A stretch of DNA of 64,000 bases from Doryteuthis pealeii (GCA_023376005.1 CM042145.1:98784202-98848201), one strand, 5' to 3'; positions 20,388 to 30,565 are shown, numbered from the stretch's first letter. Translations and numbers: made by a program. The notes: a model not told the origin generated them from the letters alone.

Positions 20388-20622
20388 TGTTGTGTCCTTA
20401 AAAGGGATACAATCAGACATGGTTGTAATCGAGCGGGAGACCAGTCAACAAGTTCGTAGATTTAAGATAGATGGTTTTATTGCAGAGAGATACAATAAGA
20501 CAGACAAGGAATATTGAGGAACGCTACTAATCCACGAAGCCAGCCGAGTACAATGCCGTGCTCACTATATATATAGTCAGACCACATAGATGAGAGAGAG
20601 TGTAGAATATTCTATTACAACA
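20388..20622. mobile_element. Solo LTR with 5-bp target duplication
   Basis: A 235-bp segment begins TGTTGTGTCC and ends TATTACAACA, giving TG...CA with inverted TGTTGT/ACAACA ends. It is flanked on both sides by AAAAG (20,383-20,387 and 20,623-20,627). It interrupts a minus-strand A-repeat that resumes at about 20,650. A TATATATATA box lies at about 20,566. A 5-bp duplication is typical of Ty3/Gypsy, Copia or BEL insertions, and loss of the interior by LTR recombination explains a solo copy. The strand is unresolved. Confidence 0.8.
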
Positions 20623-20649
20623 AAAAGAAAAATGTGTGTTTTAAAAGAT

Positions 20650-20760
20650 GTGTTTTTTTTTAAATTGAATACCCGTCAAGAATTAATAAAACAATGTCTT
20701 CGGAATAAATAACCCAACTAGGGTTGACATGCCGTAAAATCCAACCAAACAACAAATAAG
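20650..20760 (-). repeat. A-repeat, 5' terminal part after the solo LTR
   Basis: AAATTGAATACCCGTCAAGA, TAAATAACCCAACTAGGGTT and GACATGCCGTAAAATCCAAC complete the A-repeat that the LTR split. Confidence 0.75.
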
Positions 20761-21119
20761 ATCAATCAATCAATCACGAGTGTCTGGACGCAGACGCCCA
20801 CAAAAATTACAGACGCACAAAAATATGACCGTAGAACGTAGGTAGTTGTGAGGGGCCGTGTGTATACGAACTCTGACAAACACGTGAGGCGTATGTGTTT
20901 ACCTTTAGCATTTTAGACTGAATCTCGAATTTGAGCAAATAATGAGCTGAGTGACATGCAATTCTATCTGCTATGCTAGCTTTTCCGACACACACAATAC
21001 ACTTAGTCACAAGAAATGTGACCCCCTCCCACAGCGACTAGAGTTGCATTTGCCACTGCATTTTTGTTTTATTGATCTATTGTGCTTACTTCATTGCTTT
21101 ATCGTAAACACACACATGA

Positions 21120-21252
21120 CGATAGATACATACATACATATAAACATAGATAGATAGATAATGATAGATATGAACAGACTGAATAGATAGATGGATAGTT
21201 AGATATGTACAGACTGGGATAGATAGATAGATAGATAGATGTGAAAGCACTG

Positions 21253-21286
<34 letters not shown>

Positions 21287-21329
21287 GTACAAACTGAGAC
21301 AGATAGATAGATAGATATGTACAGACTGG

Positions 21330-21381
<52 letters not shown>

Positions 21382-21557
21382 TGTACAGACTGGGATAGAT
21401 AGATACATAGATAGATAGATAGATATGTACAGACTGGGATAGATAGATACATAGATAGATAGATAGATATGGAGACACTGAGATAGACAGATAGATAGAT
21501 AGATAGATATGAACATACCGAGATAGATAGATGGATAGATAGATATGTACAGATTTG

Positions 21558-21589
<32 letters not shown>

Positions 21590-21600
21590 TGAGGACACTG

Positions 21601-21633
<33 letters not shown>

Positions 21634-21679
21634 TGAACATACTGAAATCGATCGATAGATAGATAGATATGAATACACT

Positions 21680-21711
<32 letters not shown>

Positions 21712-21720
21712 AATGCATTC
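21120..21720. repeat. (GATA)n block with interspersed ACAGACTGGGAT units
   Basis: GATA runs of 4-14 units are punctuated by about 15-bp inserts such as TATGTACAGACTGGGATAG and TATGAGGACACTGAGATAG. The insert recurs about a dozen times, giving a compound minisatellite of variable period. A 210-codon antisense frame (Tyr-Leu-Ser-Ile repeats) is a translation of the tract. Confidence 0.95.
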
Positions 21721-21847
21721 TTTATACGGACACACAAACATTCCCTATCTTTAATATCTTTAATGGCGTATCAGCCTTCGTGGTTTATTTATTATCAAAG
21801 AAGAAATCCTTATAAAAGAACATTGGTGATACTATTTAACTTATAAC

Positions 21848-21965
21848 CGGGGATGAGGGATTATTTTCCCTGGGTGTTAGTCCAAAATTGGACATAATAG
21901 CGCGACTGGCGTTTGAACTCACTACTACAATGTCGCAGTCCAGCACGTTGTTTTATAATGAATAT
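21848..21965 (-). repeat. Family E tRNA-like SINE fragment
   Basis: The minus strand carries ACGTGCTGGACTGCGACATT and GTGAGTTCAAACGCC, a B-box-like element. The plus strand reads TTAGTCCAAAATTGGACATA. A sister copy at 32,340-32,460 shares TAGTCCAAAATTG and GTCCAKCACG. Confidence 0.55.
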
Positions 21966-22014
21966 GAATAGGCATAGCTTACCATTCTCATAATGTAGTG
22001 TAAAGATTTAGATT

Positions 22015-22300
22015 CAACCGTTTGTTGGGAACCGTGATAATTCATGGAAATCACCCAAGAGTTTGGCACCCCAGTGTTTCACCCCAAAGTCGTCCAGGCG
22101 GTTCTTGGCGATTGCCCTCACTATAAGAAAACATACAAGGCAACAATGCACCCAAAGCAACTTGGAATATAAAATCACCAAAGGCAACAAAGCAAGAAAG
22201 GACCTAAGGCAACTTCCAATATATGTCAAGTGAACAAAGCACACAAGCCAACGTTCAATAGGAATAATTAAATAAGAATACATATAAAAAGATTATTTTA
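22015..22300. repeat. Outlying unit of the CAAGGCAAC satellite
   Basis: ATGCACCCAAAGCAACTTGG, AAATCACCAAAGGCAACAAA and GGACCTAAGGCAACTT match the satellite at 23,300-24,760. The unit is separated from the array by about 1 kb of other sequence. Confidence 0.75.
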
Positions 22301-22304
22301 ATTA

Positions 22305-22520
22305 TATTTTAATTGGTGCCTATATAAAATCATTCATAGGATTAATTATAATATGTAGGAGAATAAAAAATGATATTAGAGATCAATAACACCAAGTAAT
22401 CATTTATTAAACCCGGTTTTGTTAAAATAATTATACAAATTATTCCTACCATATGCTATATTTCAGGATTTTAAATGCACTAATAATATGGGAAGTTTTG
22501 CGGCAAATCTAACTCATATC
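22305..22520 (-). mobile_element. Helitron-like element fragment
   Basis: Reverse-complement family sequence: AAATCATTCATAGGATTAAT, CCAAGTAATCATTTATTAAA, AGGATTTTAAATGCAC. Both termini are missing. It lies inside the satellite domain. Confidence 0.55.
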
Positions 22521-22639
22521 TTAATAGAGACATCGTTAAGAAACGTTAAGAAAGTACCCAAGTAAATTGCCTTATTAAAACACCCAAAACAAACATCCAA
22601 GGATACTCGCCATATTAAAGCACACAAGGTAACCATGCA

Positions 22640-23190
22640 CCCAATGTGTCGTGGACTAGCCTGGCGTGCCTGGCGTAGAGAGTGAATACGCTGGTCCAGG
22701 ACTATTTATACACGGCTTACTGAGAGCATCGAGGTGATTGCTTAGATGACAAAGGTCCCTCGGGGCTTGTTCCAGAGTGATTCGGCCTCTGGAGCGGCTA
22801 AGTAAAATTAACAGCGTTGATCCCAGGGGTGCTATCCCCCCAGGCAATACCTGCCCCCTTGATTTAAAGGGGCAGGGCTGGGTGTATTGCCCAGTGCCTG
22901 AGGCGCCCCCTTGAGGGGAATGCCGATGGGATCAACGCATTTTTGTGCCTACCACCCATGAGCTTCGGCTTGTGGTGGGTCCACATAAAAAGTGTCCTTA
23001 TGTCACGACCTCATAAATGGGATGAGAGGCAAATATCTTGCCCAGTGCCTGAGGCGCCCCCTTGAGGGGAATGCCGACGGATCAACGCATTTTTGTGCCT
23101 ACCACCCATGAGCTTTGGCTTGTGGGTGGGCCCACATAAAAATGTCCTTGTGTCACGCCCTTATAAATGGAATGAGTGACAAATACCCTA
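22640..23190. repeat. GC-richer repeat with 151-bp tandem duplication
   Basis: TTGCCCAGTGCCTGAGGCGC occurs at 22,887 and 23,038. Each is followed by CCCCTTGAGGGGAATGCCGA, CATTTTTGTGCCTACCACCC and CCACATAAAA. The region is distinctly richer in G+C than its surroundings. Weak resemblance to family F (63,620: CGGCATTACTTTAAGGTGCC) suggests common ancestry. The antisense frame at 22,656-22,847 has no recognised domain. Confidence 0.75.
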
Positions 23191-23299
23191 AGAGTGCAAA
23201 GGTTAGCGAACCGTCTACTCTAGGTTTTAGCACCCTGTTGCGAGTTACTATATGTCTGGCGCACATGTCGTTTGAATGTACGAGTATACTGAATAATGT

Positions 23300-24760
23300 A
23301 CGATCCAGTATACACACAAAACAACTTAGAATATAAAATCACTAAAGGCAACAGAGCACTATCTGTGCAATATATTCAAACCTACGAAGTCCCCAAGCCA
23401 GCATGCAATAGGAATGCACTCAAGGCAGAGAATCACCAGGCAAATTGTCCTATGAAAACAGCCAAGCCAACTAAAGTACCCAAGCCAACCTGCAATATGA
23501 ATGCACTCAAGGGGCAAAACATCCAACTAAATTGCCCTATGAAAACATTCCAAGGCAACAAGGTGCCAAGGCTACTCACCATATGAAACTACACAAGGCA
23601 TTAATGCACCCAAAGCAAGTTGAAATATAAAATCACCAAAGAGCAACAAAGCACCTAATGCAACTTGCAATATCTTTAAAGCGAACCAAGCACCTGAGCA
23701 AATCTTGAATATTAGTGCAATCTAGGCAGCAATTCACCCAAGTAAATTATCCTATAAAAATATCCAAGGTAACCAAGCACCCAATGGTAAAAAAAAGTTC
23801 TCAAGCCAGCTTGCAATTTGAATGTACTCAAGGCAGCAAATTACCCAAGTAAAACGCCCTATGAAAGCACCCAAGACAATTAGACGCCCAAGTCTACACG
23901 CTATATGAAACCATACAAGGCAATAATGCACCCAAAGCAACTTTCAATATGGAATCACCAAAGACAACAAAGCACTCAAGACAACTTGCAATATGAATGC
24001 ATCCAAGGCAGAAAAATACCTAAGTAAATCGTCTTATGAAAACAGCCAAGCCAACTAAAGTACCCAAGCCAACCTGCAATATGAATGCACTCGAGGGGCA
24101 AAACATCCAACTAAATCTACCAATGAAAACATCAAGGCAACAACGTTCCCAATGCTACTCACCATATGAAAGTATACGAGGCAATAATGCACCCAAAGCA
24201 AGTTGAAATATAAAATCACCAAACGCAACAAAGCACCCAAGGCAACTTTGCAATATTTTTCAAGCGAACAAAGCACATGAGCAGACCAGAAATAATATTG
24301 TAGTCAAGGAAGTAATTCACCCAAGTATGTTTCCTGTAAAAATATCCAAGCCAACAAAAGCACTAAAGCCAACTTGCAATTTGAATGTACTTAAGGCAAC
24401 AAAGTACCCAAGTAAAACGCCCTATGAAAGCACCCGAGATAACTAGATACCCAAGATTACTCGCCATATAAAAGCATACAAGGCAATGATGCACCAAAAG
24501 CAATTTGCTAATATCTTTCAAGCCAACAAAGCACCCAAGACAATGTGCAATAGGAATGCACCAAGGTTGCAAATCCCTCAGGCAAATCGTCTTATGAAAA
24601 CATCCAAGACAACAAAACACAAGTAGCCAACAAAACGCCCAAGCCAACTTGCTATATGAATGCACTCAAGGGGGCAAAACATCCAACTAAATAACCTTAT
24701 GAAAACATCTAGATAGCCCAAGGCGTTCAAAGCAACCCACCATACAAAAGCACAAAAGAC
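23300..24760. repeat. Satellite array, about 300-bp higher-order unit of CAAGGCAAC subrepeats
   Basis: Variants of GCACCCAAGGCAACTTGCAA and TATGAATGCACTCAAGGC recur throughout. The marker ATGCACC(C)AAAGCAA falls at 23,604, 23,926, 24,187 and 24,489, giving spacings of 322, 261 and 302 bp. Within each unit are 30-45-bp subunits keyed on CCAAGCCAACNTGCAATAT. Hydrophobic antisense frames are translations of the array. Confidence 0.9.
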
Positions 24761-24839
24761 AACTCTATTGCTATGTCTCTTCCTAACAATGGTTCTGCAA
24801 CCATTTATATATGGTGTAATTTACAGTTAGGAAATTCTA

Positions 24840-25667
24840 TTATGAAGCCTCAGGATGTTGACAGAAAAGAAAAAGCCTTCATTTATGTCTAGAATAGCCA
24901 AGAAGGAAAGGTAATGTATTGATATCGATCAATAGTTTTAATTGTATGATGTCCCATAATAACAAAATCCCGGTTGAGAAAAGGAATACCTTTTTTTATG
25001 AAAATGCTACTGTGTACTTATTTGTGGCAATACAATGTGTGTGTGTGTCTGTGTCTGTGTTTATGTCTGTGTGTGTGTCTGTGTGTGTGTGTGTGTAAGT
25101 GCGCGCGTGTGTGTGTGTGTGTGTGTTTGTTGATATCTAGTTATAGTTTTAATTGTATAATATCCCATAATAACAAAATCATGGTTTAGAAAAAGATATC
25201 TTTCAGATAGCTTTTTATGAAAATGTTAGGTGTGTACTTATTACTAGCAATCCATTGTATTTCTGTGTGTGTGCGTGCTTGCGTGTGTACGCGCGTGTGT
25301 GTGCGTGTGTGTGTGTGTACGTGTGTGTGTGTGTTGATATCTAGTAATATTTTTAGTTGTATGATGTCCCATAATAACAAAATCCCAATTTAAAAATCGA
25401 ATACCTTTTTACGAAACTGTTAAGTATGTACTTATTACCAGCAATGTATTATACATGTGTGTGTGCACGTGTGTCTCTGTGTCTCTGTGTCTGCGTGCGT
25501 GTGTGCGTGCGTGCTGGCGTGTGCGCTTATCTGTGTGTGTATGCGTGCGTGGGGGATGTGTGGGTGTTGGTATCTCGTAATAGTTTTAATTGTATAATGT
25601 CTCATAATACCAAAATCCCGGTTTAAAAAACGAATACCTTTTTACGAAAATGTTAGGTGTGTACCTA
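24840..25667. repeat. Tandem units of about 205-235 bp with embedded GT microsatellites, part 1
   Basis: Each unit contains GATGTCCCATAATAACAAAA, AAAATGTTAGGTGTGTACTT, a GT tract, then TTGATATCTAGTAATA. Units start near 24,945, 25,157, 25,360 and 25,592. The left border sequence near 24,845-24,945 recurs at 26,355-26,455 (CTCAAGATGTTAACCGAAAA, ATGTATTGATAT). Cys-Val frames are GT translations. Confidence 0.9.
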
Positions 25668-26254
25668 CGAGGGGCGTTCAATAAGTAATGCCCCTGACCC
25701 ACTTCCAGTTGTTTGATCTAGCTGAAATTTTGCATGTGCAATTATTTATAACTCTATAGATTAAGCGGAAAATTACAGCTCTGAACTAATAGTGGTCTCT
25801 GATTTACAGGTGTTTGAACTGAGTCAAGTGTGAAATGGAGCCTGTTGAGTGTCGAGCAGGGATCCGGTTTTTGTATTTGAAAGGACGCACACCACGGGAG
25901 ACCTTTGATGAAATGAAAGTAACTTATGGTGATGATGCCCCATCATATGTCTATGTAAAACGCTGGCATCGTGAATTAAAACATGGTCGGAACTCTATGG
26001 AAACAGCTCCCAGATCTGGTCGAAAGGAAAGCGTTTCCCAGATGACATAGCCTTGATTTCTGAAGTCACGTCGTGGTTGGAGGACCAGCCTGGGGTGTTC
26101 TACAAAAACGGTCTCCAGATCTGCATCAAACGATGGGTGAAATGTGTAACTCTGGGTGGTTCCTATGTAGAAAAAGACTAATAACTGTGCCAAGTTTCGT
26201 TGCTCTACTGATATGGGAAGTGGGTCAGGGGCATTACTTATTGAATGCCCCTCG
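25668..26254 (+). mobile_element. Internally deleted mariner element with TA duplication
   Basis: Inverted ends CGAGGGGCGTTCAATAAGTA and TTACTTATTGAATGCCCCTCG (in two parts: TTACTTATTGAATG, CCCCTCG) extend over at least 35 bp. TA lies on both sides (25,666-25,667 and 26,255-26,256). The host is one unit of the GT-rich tandem array, whose intact units read GTGTACTTATTNGTGGCAAT across the insertion point. The element is 587 bp, less than half of a usual 1.3-kb mariner, and encodes only both ends of the transposase. Confidence 0.92.
25835..26181 (+). pseudogene. Mariner transposase remnant, N and C termini only
   Basis: The N-terminal 72 codons (25,835-26,050) start MEPVECRAGIRFLYLKGRTP and reach METAPRSGRKESV. 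That matches the paired-like DNA-binding region ending in the xxxRSGRP motif, here RSGRK. After a deletion and a frame change near 26,050-26,070 the C terminus resumes: SWLEDQPGVFYKNGLQICIK, RWVKCVTLGGSYVEKD, stop at 26,181. This is the family C-terminal signature (W.KC...GDYVEK). The catalytic DDD core is entirely missing, so the product could bind ends at most. Resemblance is from remembered family motifs. Confidence 0.88.
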
Positions 26255-26256
26255 TA

Positions 26257-26460
26257 TTCGTGGCAATACAGTGTGCGTGTGCCTCTCTCTCGGCGCGCAT
26301 GTATATGTATCTATGTGTATTTACTTATGCACTTATCCGAGTCCTTTTTTTTCATTTAGGAAACCTCAAGATGTTAACCGAAAAGAAAATGTCTACATCT
26401 ATATTAAGACTAACCAAGAAGTAAAGGAAATGTATTGATATTTATCAATATTATTGACTA
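26257..26460. repeat. Tandem GT unit remainder and right border repeat
   Basis: TTCGTGGCAATACAGTGTGC completes the unit split by mariner. AACCTCAAGATGTTAACCGA to ATGTATTGATATTTATCAAT repeats the border seen at 24,845-24,945. Confidence 0.75.
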
Positions 26461-26549
26461 ACATGACCTGGGGATATACATAGTATGATGATTTAATTGT
26501 TGCAACGTTTGATATGTTTACTAAATAGCTATTGCTACATAGTTCAATA

Positions 26550-26620
26550 TGGGTAATTCCATGTCAAATCATCCAGAAAACATAAAGAATAGCCTGGGTG
26601 ATTTGACATGGAATTACCCA
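26550..26620. mobile_element. 71-bp micro-MITE with TA duplication and paralogous empty site
   Basis: TGGGTAATTCCATGTCAAAT at the left and ATTTGACATGGAATTACCCA at the right are perfect inverted 20-mers. The inverted repeat extends to about 26 bp with TCATCCAG/CTGGGTGA. TA flanks both ends. The paralogous repeat at 41,513-41,522 has the uninterrupted site AGTTCAATATGTAAAAA. The insertion is therefore directly demonstrated. Confidence 0.9.
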
Positions 26621-26636
26621 TATGTAAAAAGTACAA

Positions 26637-26641
<5 letters not shown>

Positions 26642-26734
<93 letters not shown>

Positions 26735-26745
26735 TTTTTTTTTTC
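26642..26745. repeat. (CT)n(ATCT)n microsatellite with T tail
   Basis: A CT run of about 58 bp is followed by ATCT units and a T run. It forms part of the 500-bp dispersed repeat. Confidence 0.95.
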
Positions 26746-27089
26746 TTTCCTTCTTTTCATCATCGATTAAAACAGATTGGCCTTTGTTTTCGCGTTCTCA
26801 CCCTCTCTATCTATCATTCTCCTCTCTTGCTTTCTTTTTTATTACATTTTTATGCGTAGCATGTCCTTTCTTTCATTATAATAAAAACGGAATGGTTCAT
26901 TATTTTGCTGAGGTGACAACACTTATAAAAAATAAGAATTCGGTGGATAAGCGACAACAGATAATCAGTATTTACATTTTTGAATTTGATCTTCGACGAT
27001 TTGGACGGTCTCATTTGTAACTAGAGGGTGTTGCAAGATAATAACGTCAGAAGATTAAGGAACACCAATATTGATGTATAAATTGTTAA

Positions 27090-27640
27090 GTGAAGTGAAA
27101 GTGAACTTGTGATGAGATATTTTAATTAGAAAGAGGCTGTACAGACCCCCAGTCTACTATTTTGGCAGTCCACTGTTGGTCCAGTGGCAGGGAAAGTCCG
27201 AGACGACTGAGCTGTCGAGCTGCTGCCGGGTGCTGTCTCAGGTAGTATTGAGTCACTTCACGAGAGGCAAGCCTCCCCGGAAGCCCCAGCGCTTGCACCC
27301 AAGCCAGGTTGTGTTGGGATTTATGTGAGTAGTAAGATCTTTGTGGACATATTTTAGGCTTCAAGCAAGAGGCTTATATCACCAAAAATTATCCAACAGT
27401 GATTACCCCAATCCTACTACTATGGATTGATATGCACGGCCGTTGGCTCCCCTGGAGTTCATCCGTCCTTTGACAGCTCTTGTGTTTAGAGATGCTGGGT
27501 GTCTACACACACACCTCGCCAGACAAGCCGAAGCATGCTTGATGGGGGTGCCAGTTTAGTCGCCAGCAGACCGACCATGGAAAAAATTAGTACTAGTTTA
27601 CATGGTACTAGTAGCAGGTAAGAAAGAAGACCTGACCTCA
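27090..27640. other. GC-richer low-copy segment, class unknown
   Basis: This stretch has clearly higher G+C than its surroundings. It contains an 80-codon minus frame at 27,122-27,364 (AWVQALGLPGRLASREVTQY, LRQHPAAARQLSRLGLSLPL) with no domain I recognise. A short inverted repeat TTAGTACTAG/CTAGTA lies near 27,590-27,616. It could be a fragment of a retroelement or a decayed exon. The sequence does not decide. Confidence 0.35.
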
Positions 27641-27790
27641 CACATAATGTGCTATAATAACTAAATCTTGGTTTACATGAAAATTAACTTCTTATAAAAA
27701 TGTCAGGTGTGTATTTATTTGTAACAAGACAGTGTGTGTGTACGTGTGTATGTGTGTGTGTGTGAGTGTGGGTGGCTACTCAGGCACCTG
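27640..27790 (+). repeat. Diverged GT-rich tandem unit, separated copy
   Basis: ATAATGTGCTATAATAACTA, AAAATGTCAGGTGTGTATTT, ATTTGTAACAAGACAGTGTG and a GT tract match the unit of the array at 24,840-26,340, about 1.5 kb away. Confidence 0.7.
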
Positions 27791-28339
27791 TCTGAGTCTC
27801 CTTTTTTCATTTAGCTTACATGCTCATTTATCAGTCATATTTTGAGCCATCTGTTACTGTTGTTTAGAATTGAAATGTCAAATTAATTCTCTACACTAAC
27901 TTATCACAGACGTTACGTTCACACTTTGATGTTTATTACTTCTTTTTTGTTCTTTTTCGTTTCTTTTCTTTTCTTTTATTTTCTATAACTCCTTCTACAA
28001 CTTCGGGTTTTCGGCATGTCAGCTTGCAATCCACGGACAGTAAACGGGTTAAATCATTCACTCTAAAACCGGGCATTTATCGACTTCCTCCCGAGGGCAA
28101 AACGCGACACAAGCTTAAGTTTATTGTGGGGATCCTCATGTGTATGTGCGAAGAGGGGGAAAGGAAGAATGCCCATTGCTCTCTGTAAATACCTTTGAGA
28201 TGCCTAAAGGCATCAGAGACTGGCCTTGATTCTATTCCGTTCGACACAATGAGGAAAGGCATCCAGATAAGACAGCGTTCAAATTGATTGATTGAACTTA
28301 ACGGCATCTCAACTTGTCTATGGTGATTTTATGCTTAGA

Positions 28340-28950
28340 GGTTAGATGGATGGTTGTTTGTTTGGTTGGTTGGCTGGTTGGTTGGTTTTTACGGCATGTC
28401 AACCCATTGGGTTATTTTATGCCAATGACGTTATTTTAATTTTTTAATTAATTTTAAACACATTTTAAGTTAATTTTTTTCTATTTAACCCATAGATAGG
28501 AACTTAACAGTTACTAACACTTATGAAAAGTCTCCAAACTTTTTTTTTCATATATATGCTAGAAGGCGGTGGCTGACGGCGTTAGTGTCCTGGATAAGAC
28601 GTTAAACTGCATCTAATGGTGAAGTTCCAATTATGGAGGTCTGAGGACCTATCACAATTACTGCCAAGTCCAACCTGACCAGAGTGATAGTACCTCCTAG
28701 GGTCCTATCTATGGGTTAAATAGAAAAAAACATGTTTAAGAACAGTTCTACCACTCCGTGTCAGAGTGGACCTGGGAGTAATGACAGCGAGTCTCTTGAT
28801 CAAATGGAGTTTGATGTTTTACTCACAAAAGTGGAGTACTGCAGGTCATAGATTGTTCATCCACCAGGATTCCTTCCTTAAGTATCACGGGTCACCACCC
28901 ACGGCCAACATGTGGCCCCATTGGAGGGGTACACATCTGCAGAAAAATGA
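28340..28950. repeat. Three A-repeat pieces in alternating orientation
   Basis: Plus-strand 5' part (GGTTTTTACGGCATGTCAAC to CCATAGATAGG, 28,340-28,530) is followed by a minus-strand middle (GGCGGTGGCTGACGG to CCTATCTATGGGTTAAATAG, 28,560-28,735). A plus-strand 3' part comes last (GTCAGAGTGGACCTGGGAGT to CACGGGTCACCACCCACGG, 28,745-28,950). This indicates repeated insertion or internal inversion. Frames here are not genes. Confidence 0.7.
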
Positions 28951-29539
28951 GGGCTTCATCATTATCATAAACAATTGCTGATTTATTCATCTTTGGTGTT
29001 ATAGTGCAATCAAAACGGATATTGTTAGATACTAGTTATCATCAAGCTTTATACCATTGAAACTCAATGCCAAAAGATGAATATTCGCAATTCAAAAATA
29101 AAAGTACACATTCTATTTATGCAATTTTATTTTTGGTTAGATCTCTGTGCTAATAATTAGTGGATAATTAAGTTTTATATACACTTACTTACGCGGGGTA
29201 CTGTATATCTTGTCAGTAACAAGGGAGTGGGAAAAAACAGCATTTGTTAACACTATTCGATTACACAATGAATAGAAATAGAAGATCTTTTGAAACTATC
29301 ATTCACACCTCTTTTTCTGAGAGAAAAAATCGTTATCGATTATCGATGGGATGCCAGATGCTTCTTATTCGACACTTATATCCAATAGACTATTGTCCTG
29401 TATGACAATCAGAAGTTTGGATTTTGGACTTTTAAACTTATCAGAACTATTTACAAACACGACATTGCTCCGAGCACAGATAGTAAGATAAGAACAGGCA
29501 ACGTCTACGTATTAAATAGAGGGTTCAGTTCAAAATTTC

Positions 29540-29621
29540 TATAACGTTATTGTTTCCTGAAGACGACCAGAGGTCAAACGGCTGAAACGTTATTAAGAAA
29601 ACATTAAAAATAAATCAGCCG

Positions 29622-29660
<39 letters not shown>
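29540..29660 (+). repeat. AT-tract-associated repeat with CCTGAAGACGACC motif
   Basis: TTTCCTGAAGACGACCAGAGG and CGGCTGAAACGTTATTAAG (in two parts) precede an (AT)n run at 29,627-29,660. The CTGAAGA...GAAAC layout recalls the hammerhead-bearing repeats at 42.8 and 43.6 kb, but stem II does not close onto GAAA, so no RNA is called. Confidence 0.5.
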
Positions 29661-29664
<4 letters not shown>

Positions 29665-29666
<2 letters not shown>

Positions 29667-29900
29667 GTAATAGGGGTGGCCTTAAGTCAGTATCAGCCAG
29701 ACAACGAAGAAGTATATCCCCATATCACTAATGCTAGACAAAGGAGATTTTTGGGCGTCTGAAATGGAACATTACACTTACCATCAGCTCCACACTTTAC
29801 CGCATAGATCCTTGTGCTACTCATATGCTGAGTTTGCGGGGGGCGGTACCGAACCCGGAACATTGTGCTCCGACGCTAAGTCAACGCCCTGGGTACAGTT
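29665..29900 (-). repeat. SINE-G copy
   Basis: The tail (AGGGGTGGCCTTAAGTCAGT, AGTATATCCCC), body (CATTACACTTACCATCAGCT) and head remnant (GGCGGTACCGAACCCGG) lie on the minus strand. The A box is eroded. Confidence 0.7.
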
Positions 29901-29919
29901 CTCGTCTACGATCTTCTGA

Positions 29920-29923
<4 letters not shown>

Positions 29924-29955
<32 letters not shown>
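29924..29955. repeat. (AT)n microsatellite
   Basis: An AT run between a SINE-G and a SINE-B copy. Confidence 0.9.
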
Positions 29956-29957
<2 letters not shown>

Positions 29958-29964
29958 TCGTAAG

Positions 29965-30175
29965 AAATGAAGACGGCGAGAAGAGTTCAAATCCTGCACG
30001 AGACTGTTTGTATTTCACGTAGTGTCACCAGCCTTATAAAAGGTATGAATCTGCCTATTCTCCCTCCAGTTATGGGTAAATAGAAGAACAAACTGTGCTC
30101 TTTAACTTTGGTTAGGCAATCAGTCTAGGAGAAGGATTTTTTTTAAATTCCAACCTGTTAAACCCCGCTTAAAAA
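29965..30175 (+). repeat. SINE-B copy
   Basis: The B-box part GAGTTCAAATCCTGCACGAG is followed by the body (GTATTTCACGTAGTGTCACC, TATTCTCCCTCCAGTTATGG, GCAATCAGTCTAGGAGAAGG) and the tail AACCCCGCTTAAAAAAA. It ends where LINE sequence starts. Confidence 0.75.
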
Positions 30176-30179
30176 AAAC

Positions 30180-30565
30180 GTACCTGTAAAATCTACCAGT
30201 TGACAAAAATAAAGAGAATTTGTCAACTGGAATATGTAGCAGTCCCAGCAGATCATAGGGTAAAGATAAAAGAACAAAAACGATTGAAAAATATCCGAAC
30301 TTTGCCAAAGAATTGAAAAAAATCTGTGGAATATGAGAGTGAAAGTGATACCAATTGCAGTTGGTGCACTTAGAAGGGTCACCGGAAGTTTAGAAAACAG
30401 ACTAAAGGAACTGGAAATCAGAGGAAGAATCTAGACCATTTAGACAATAGTATTGTTAAGATCAGCTAGAATACTCAGAAGAGTTCTGGAGACCTCAGGA
30501 GAATTGTTGTCACTCAGACTCCAGGGGAAAACGATCAACTTACGCTGGTGTGAAAACTCGCAAGG

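Larger units (their letters stand above)
26525..27040 (+). repeat. 500-bp dispersed repeat with internal CT tract (paralogue of 41,488-41,985)
   Basis: Both loci share AGTTCAATATGTAAAAA, a (CT)n tract, ATAAAAACGGAA, ATAATCAG.ATTTACATT and GATTTGGACGGTCTCATTT followed by GTTGCAAGAT. The CT run is a fixed part of the repeat. No protein coding or terminal repeats were recognised. Confidence 0.8.

Noticed and set aside
21086..21741. 210- and 180-codon antisense Tyr-Leu-Ser-Ile frames
   Set aside because: They are translations of the GATA block; both frames are equally open, as expected for a period-4 repeat.
23300..24760. CRISPR-like array
   Set aside because: Unit lengths vary, there are no constant repeats with unique spacers, and the context is eukaryotic satellite DNA.
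27122..27364. 80-codon minus frame as a host exon
   Set aside because: The composition is gene-like, but no domain, splice junction or related copy could be recognised.
29560..29610. CTGAAGA...GAAAC as a hammerhead
   Set aside because: The only good stem (GACC/GGTC) does not end at GAAA, leaving eight unpaired bases in the core.
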